From positions 11,749,501 to 11,813,500 of the forward strand of contig BSBM01000440.1 in the NCBI GenBank assembly GCA_027924585.1: a stretch of 64,000 bases of DNA, in the 5' to 3' direction. The notes beneath the pieces are model-generated. The model ran no database searches. It had not been told where the DNA came from and saw only the letters and a list, made by a program, of their open reading frames with translations. Source of the DNA: Larix kaempferi (lineage: Eukaryota; Streptophyta; Pinopsida; Pinales; Pinaceae). Position numbers and translations under genes: made by a program. Each line of letters starts with the position of its first letter. Position 1 is the first letter of the stretch. Below, piece after piece: positions 59,422 through 64,000 of this stretch.

Positions 59422-61787
59422 ATGAGAGGAGAGGAGCTTTATAATTTGATAGTTCAATATATATTTATATTTTAATGGCATAATATGTAAATTATATATG
59501 ATGGCTTATTCATATTCAATAAGTATGACTTGTTAAAATATCTAGCTTTAAGTAGGTGTATTACCTTAATGGTTGAATATGTTTGGAAAAATGCGAATTG
59601 AATATGTTGATTATTTCATACACAAAAGGGTGAGAACACTTGATAAATTTATATTTACGTATTAATTTGCATGGGATGTCGGAAAATGTGGCATACTTAC
59701 AAGAATGCCTTTATTTTAGACACGGGTATATATTAATTTGTATGTTGCATAAATGCACTTACATGGATGCATTTACTTTAGACATTGGTAGAAATAGCTA
59801 GCATGACTTAAAAAGTAGAATGTATAATTGGTTAAAGTATACTTGAAAATGAAATAAAATGGGTAGTCAAAATATGCATGTCATGTATATATAATACCTA
59901 AATTTGTAATGTCCATATATTGATAATATTGTACTTATGAATCAAATAAAGTGTAAGTTGAAAATTGAGATACATATTATTCATATAGGGTACAATGGTA
60001 ATTTTCACATGTTGATACATATAGTTATAATTAAGAATAAAACATACATATTCTTATAATTAAGAATAAAACAAAGTGTTCAGTTAAATATGCATATCAT
60101 TCATATAGGATACTTGAAATTGAAATGTTCACATGTTAAGATAATTATACTTAGGAATGACATTTTGCTATATATATATATGGAAGGATAGACTTTTTAT
60201 TATATCTTGCGACAAGGTTTTAATTATGAGATTATAGAAGAACAAAGTGAAAATTGACGGATAATATTAATGCCTACAATCTAATTAGGTGGAATATAAC
60301 ACAACATAGGACTGATCCACAACAAACAAACCAATGAAGAATTCGATTTGGAAATCGAGAACAAGGAAATTGAAGAAATCTATAAGGGGAATTAGAAGCG
60401 TTGGAAAGCTTTCTTTTATTTAATTAAAAAACGATATCTTAATCATGTATAGGAGAAAAATTGAAGGAGGTGATGCATAATGGCGTAGTAATGATGAAGT
60501 GCAACTTGGAAGACCTACCTAGGGGACAAACGTAAACGATTATGACGAAAGGGTAGTGATCATCATAATATAAATTAAATAATGACGACTAGAACTAAGA
60601 GGAGATTTATTAGACGCATTACAAGCAACTTTTGTGTATGCTGCTTTGAGATCGAAGGACCTTGTGAAAAGTAAAGGAAAACATGAATCTAGGATAGGAC
60701 ATTTTCAACTTTTTCTACGTAACCATGATAAGAAGACAAGTGGACGAATATATTGGTGGATTTATTAAATGACGGGAAAAGGATAAATTTTGACTAACAA
60801 GACACCAGGATACTCAGATTGACGATACTTTAAGAGATTGTCGAGGGAGCAAAACGAACTTAAAATTTGAAAACGAGATATCAATGTGATCGGTATGATG
60901 AGATGAACTCAACGACATGCATTTTGCATTATGACAAAACCATTTACGAAAACTCAGGGCTACAAACTTGAAATTTAACCATAGTATCGAAATGGTCAAA
61001 TGAAGACAATGTTTTGTGAAAAGAAGTATGGAGACGAGTAGCATAATAAACCGAACGCAATGAAGCTAAACTTAGGTCATGATCAAATTTGATGAAACTA
61101 ACGAAGTGGTTTTATGACAACATGAATGATGAAATGAGGTAAGGATGTGATAATCTCATTAACCTCGAGTAATGATACTGATGAAGGGACTAAGAGATAA
61201 ATCTTAATATGTTCGACTAAACCGTTAAGTTCCGACCCTAGGAATCCTATCGAATTGAGAACCGACATTTGGGGATTTGGAAGTAGTCATATGTAATTTT
61301 AATTTGGGACAATATGAGGGTCTCTTCTGATATGTTAAAACCATGATTATATCTTACCAAATATTTTATGATGTTTACCTTCTCGTCTTGGAGGAAAGGA
61401 TAACCATATAGATTTGAAACCTTGCTTGGATTTGTTATGCTTTGACAAACTATTGGGTGGCTATTGATGAAATGCAGCTGGTAGATAATTTGGACATTGT
61501 AAACCATTGTAGATGACTATAAGGTATAGAAAATATAATTTGGTACTGACAGTTATGAAGAAATTATTGGATCTGTATTACGGAAAATTATGATTGAGTT
61601 CCTGTGGATGTATTGGAACCATACTAGAAGATCTAGAAAACTAATGATTATAACCACTAGTGCTTATGGCCATGATTGCTTGAGAAAAATAGAAGAAAAT
61701 GAAAAGAAGATGAGAAAAGGAAATTAAAGTAAAACCTAGCATCAAAAGTACAAGAACAAAAATTAACTTCGGGACAAAGTTCTATAT
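59422..61787. other. 3' interior of the 24.5-kb element, no recognisable gene
   Basis: The sequence is moderately AT-rich with scattered stops. The last bases before the right LTR read like the end of a Gypsy pol (CTTCGGGACAAAGTTC, then the polypurine tract), a hint that a coding region once existed. No protease, integrase or reverse transcriptase motif was recognised. Confidence 0.45.
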
Positions 61788-61797
61788 AAGAGGGGGT
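61788..61797 (+). promoter_or_regulatory. Polypurine tract of the 24.5-kb element
   Basis: AAGAGGGGGT three bases before the right LTR start is the expected plus-strand primer. Confidence 0.75.
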
Positions 61798-61800
61798 GTA

Positions 61801-63214
61801 TGTAATGCCCCTAAATAACTGTGGACCTTAAGGGCACCTGTCGAGTGACCCGGCTGAACAACTTCGATAAGGTGGTCTCTGGAACCTTGATATGTCTTAA
61901 TTGATTAAGGAAAACTTGAAGAGGTGAATGACGACAATAATTGATAAATGAATTAATGAATTAAAATGATATGTGTGGAGTGGGATAATTGATTGATTAC
62001 ATCTTGCTTAATGATTAGCCTTGATTGTGAAAAAGGTGTTATGTGATCAATATGATGCTTAACGAATAGTTGTATGATGTTATGAGTAAACTGTAAGTTG
62101 CTTAACGATTAGCTGGTTTATGGATTGAAATATGAGGAATGAGAATAGGACTATTAATATATGTTTCTGAGATGTGTGTAGCGACAGGTGAAATGGTTCA
62201 TCGATGGACACACCAAGAAATTAAAGGGTCGTAGAGTACGAATAAATCGCACATGGGGAGAGCGACGACGATGTCAACTTCCGACGGAATACCACGCATG
62301 AGTAGAGAATCATTGATCCGCTTACTCAGGAGAAGCGTGAGGTCATGCGGGTGGACCACAACGGAGTTGGTCACGTATGAGTTGAGGGGTGCGCAGTAAG
62401 GACGGAATTACTCCTCAACGCCATTAGTACCTAATAGCGTGTAGATGGAGGATAGAAGGTAACGGCTCCTGAAATCCCTACATGAAGTTCCCGCAAGTCA
62501 AATGAAAAGATATCGGCAGAAGGACCCGACGGTGTGGTACCTTGTCGAGAAACGAAAAGGATGGACACAAGGACCAGATGATGTGGTACCTTGCCGAGAA
62601 ATGGAAACGACAGATGAATGGACCCGACGGAGTGGTACCATGACTAAAGATGAGCATAAAGGACACATGGGCCCAACGGTGTGGCACCTAGGTCCTAGAA
62701 AGGATAAATCGGTAAACTTTTTGCATAAAAAGAAAAACGATATAAATTGCATTCAGAACACTTGCTCATAAAAATGCATTTTAGTATTAAAAATAATAGA
62801 AATGATTATTTTAGGCAATTGCACATGAAAATACTTTTTAGTATTTAAAATAATGAGAATAATTATATTTGGGAGCAAAATGGAATCCTAGGCATGAGCT
62901 TTTAGTTAGCACACATGCACCCACAAAAAAGAATTTAGAGTGAGCGACTGAAAGCATGAGCCTATGGTTGGGTGGTGAAGCTAACGGTTTCTTCGCCTAT
63001 GGTTCAAACGCGCTTTGTTGGAGGTATCCTACAAAAGATGTGGACGGAAGTGGACAAGATGGATCGCTTGACAGGTTATGGTTTTGTCTATATTTGTTAA
63101 GTTATTTAATTAATGTAGTTTATTTTTCCAGTAATTATGATAGCTAATCTGTTTGTATGAAGTTGTTAAAGTTTCAGGTTCAGTTCAGGAGGACCCTAAA
63201 GGATGGGTCCTACA
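61801..63214 (+). repeat. Right LTR of the 24.5-kb element, internally deleted
   Basis: A 1414-bp LTR from TGTAATGCCCC to GGGTCCTACA. It lacks the 335 bases that correspond to 39870-40204 in the left LTR, including the TATA box. It keeps the four GGTACC/GGCACC sub-repeats (62523, 62572, 62620, 62669). Confidence 0.92.
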
Positions 63215-63514
63215 GTCTGTCATGTTCAAAGGATTGAGTTACTGCTGAGGTAACACTGTATTGTATTTTCCATTTATTTATATGCTATGAGCTTGAGAGA
63301 GAAGATAGCTCCACATATTGTTGGTTTTCCCCGGTTGGGTTTTCTAGGGTATATGCAGTGTTCATTGTGTGATTTATTGTATGTTTAAAGTTGTAAAGGG
63401 ATCTAGCTGTTGAGTTTATATTTTTGTGAGTATTCATTGATATACGAGACTCAAACTGCTTGAGATCTCAGGCCTATCCAGAGGGAGTAGCCATCTCTGG
63501 ATTATAAATTTACA
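63215..63514 (+). repeat. 3' LTR of the Copia element, right part
   Basis: It continues the LTR cut at 38751. The first five bases (GTCTG) are the right copy of the target duplication. It is homologous to 34353-34647, ending ATTATAAATTTACA. Confidence 0.93.
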
Positions 63515-64000
63515 GACCCGAGAAGCCGTCAAGGCCTGGAGCTTTGTTTGGGTTCATCTGTTGTATTTCTTTCCATATCTCTTTTTTTGTTACTTGTTTC
63601 ATCAGATTCACATTGTCTTCTTGACTTATCATCTTGGGGATGTCGTTTAGCAGTTTCTCATGGACATCAATATCAGCTCCTTCCTCTTCACTGTAGAGGT
63701 TCTCAAAGAATTCTTTTGTTGATGCTTTTATCTATTCCTGGAATTCTATTTTTGTCCCATCTATCTTCTTTATTTATTTGATTTTGTTTCTCCATAATTG
63801 CGCCTTTGCTTGCGTGTGGAAATATTCTTCTTCTTTCCTCATTAGAGCTTGATACACCGAGAAATTTCTTTTTTCCTCAAACATAATCTAGACAGTGACT
63901 TCTTCTTATTCCATTGCTCTCCTCTATATTCCTTTTTAGTTTGTAAATTTTTACCTTTATCCCTTTCTATTTGCTCCTTCCTTTTCACCAATTCTCTTAA
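63515..64000 (-). pseudogene. LINE ORF2, upstream part of the element split at 33771
   Basis: The minus strand reads KEFFENLYSEEEGADIDVHE, then KKEIWKEIQQMNPNKAPGLD and GFSG, the start of the LINE reverse transcriptase domain. It stops exactly at the Copia boundary. Earlier coding sequence toward 64000 is readable with several stops and shifts. The endonuclease domain would lie beyond the right edge of the window. Confidence 0.85.

Larger units (their letters stand above)
38752..63214 (+). mobile_element. 24.5-kb LTR retrotransposon carrying host gene pieces
   Basis: Bounded by two related LTRs (38752-40470 and 61801-63214) and flanked by GTCTA at 38747-38751 and GTCTG at 63215-63219, a 5-bp duplication with one change. 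The uninterrupted 5' LTR of the host Copia reads GAGTCTGTC at this point, confirming the insertion. A primer site follows the left LTR and a polypurine tract precedes the right one, both in plus orientation. After removing the L1 (52637-59405) and two LINE pieces, about 13 kb of interior remains. It has no recognisable gag-pol but contains a promoter-like region, a kinase fragment and a DUF641 pseudogene. Gypsy-like by its ends; non-autonomous or fully decayed. Confidence 0.9.

Noticed and set aside
38752-63214. Two separate solo LTRs at 38752 and 61801 with ordinary genomic DNA between them
   Set aside because: Matching target-site bases occur only at the outer ends, a primer site and a polypurine tract sit at the inner ends, and the host LTR continues exactly across the whole block.
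1-64000. Endogenous pararetrovirus or other viral insertion
   Set aside because: All reverse transcriptases found carry LINE or Copia motifs and domain orders; no movement protein, coat protein or caulimovirus-type protease was seen.

Overview
This is nuclear DNA of a plant with a large, retrotransposon-packed genome. The evidence is plant-type LINEs (ORF1 with a DUF4283-like fold and CCHC knuckle, ORF2 ending in an RNase H domain), Copia and Gypsy-like LTR elements with initiator-Met tRNA primer sites, tRNA-headed SINEs, and two decayed plant-specific host genes (a cysteine-rich receptor-like kinase and a DUF641/GIL1-IRKI-type protein). A conifer or other gymnosperm is my best guess from the element types and old nested insertions, but the sequence does not prove it. 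I found no intact host gene. Every coding region recognised is a transposon gene or a pseudogene.

Layout, left to right. 1-1546: 5' part of a minus-strand Copia element (LTR, primer site, broken gag). 1549-7999: AT-rich DNA with two small inverted repeats, a SINE (2879-3115), tandem duplications and a possible Gypsy LTR edge at 3925. 8007-14700: near full-length L1-type LINE on the minus strand, both ORFs broken. 14701-17351: AT-rich DNA with three local duplications, a primer-site-like sequence and a 233-bp foldback element. 17545-20425: a 2.9-kb degenerate minisatellite built on about 20-bp units carrying TTGAC cores. 21186-28755: a cluster of insertions into AT-rich DNA: four LINE pieces, a 934-bp composite retroposon with an 18-bp target duplication, and a 1.95-kb solo LTR lying inside one LINE.

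28894-64000 is a nest four levels deep. A minus-strand LINE (30090-33771, continuing at 63515-64000) was split by a Copia element (33772-63514). The 3' LTR of that Copia was split by a 24.5-kb element with 1.7/1.4-kb LTRs (38752-63214, target duplication gtcta/gtctg). That element in turn received an almost complete L1 (52637-59405, 16-bp target duplication), a short LINE tail (49386-50126, 17-bp target duplication) and another LINE piece (about 51451-52390). The 24.5-kb element has no recognisable gag-pol of its own, but its interior holds a promoter-like stretch, a kinase fragment and a nearly complete DUF641 pseudogene.

The genes do not form a host pathway. The sequence instead records mobile elements using one another as targets. 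The observations most worth following are the gene-carrying 24.5-kb LTR element, the composite retroposon that shares only a 3' tail with a local L1, a possible third ORF downstream of ORF2 in one LINE lineage, and the W-box-like minisatellite.
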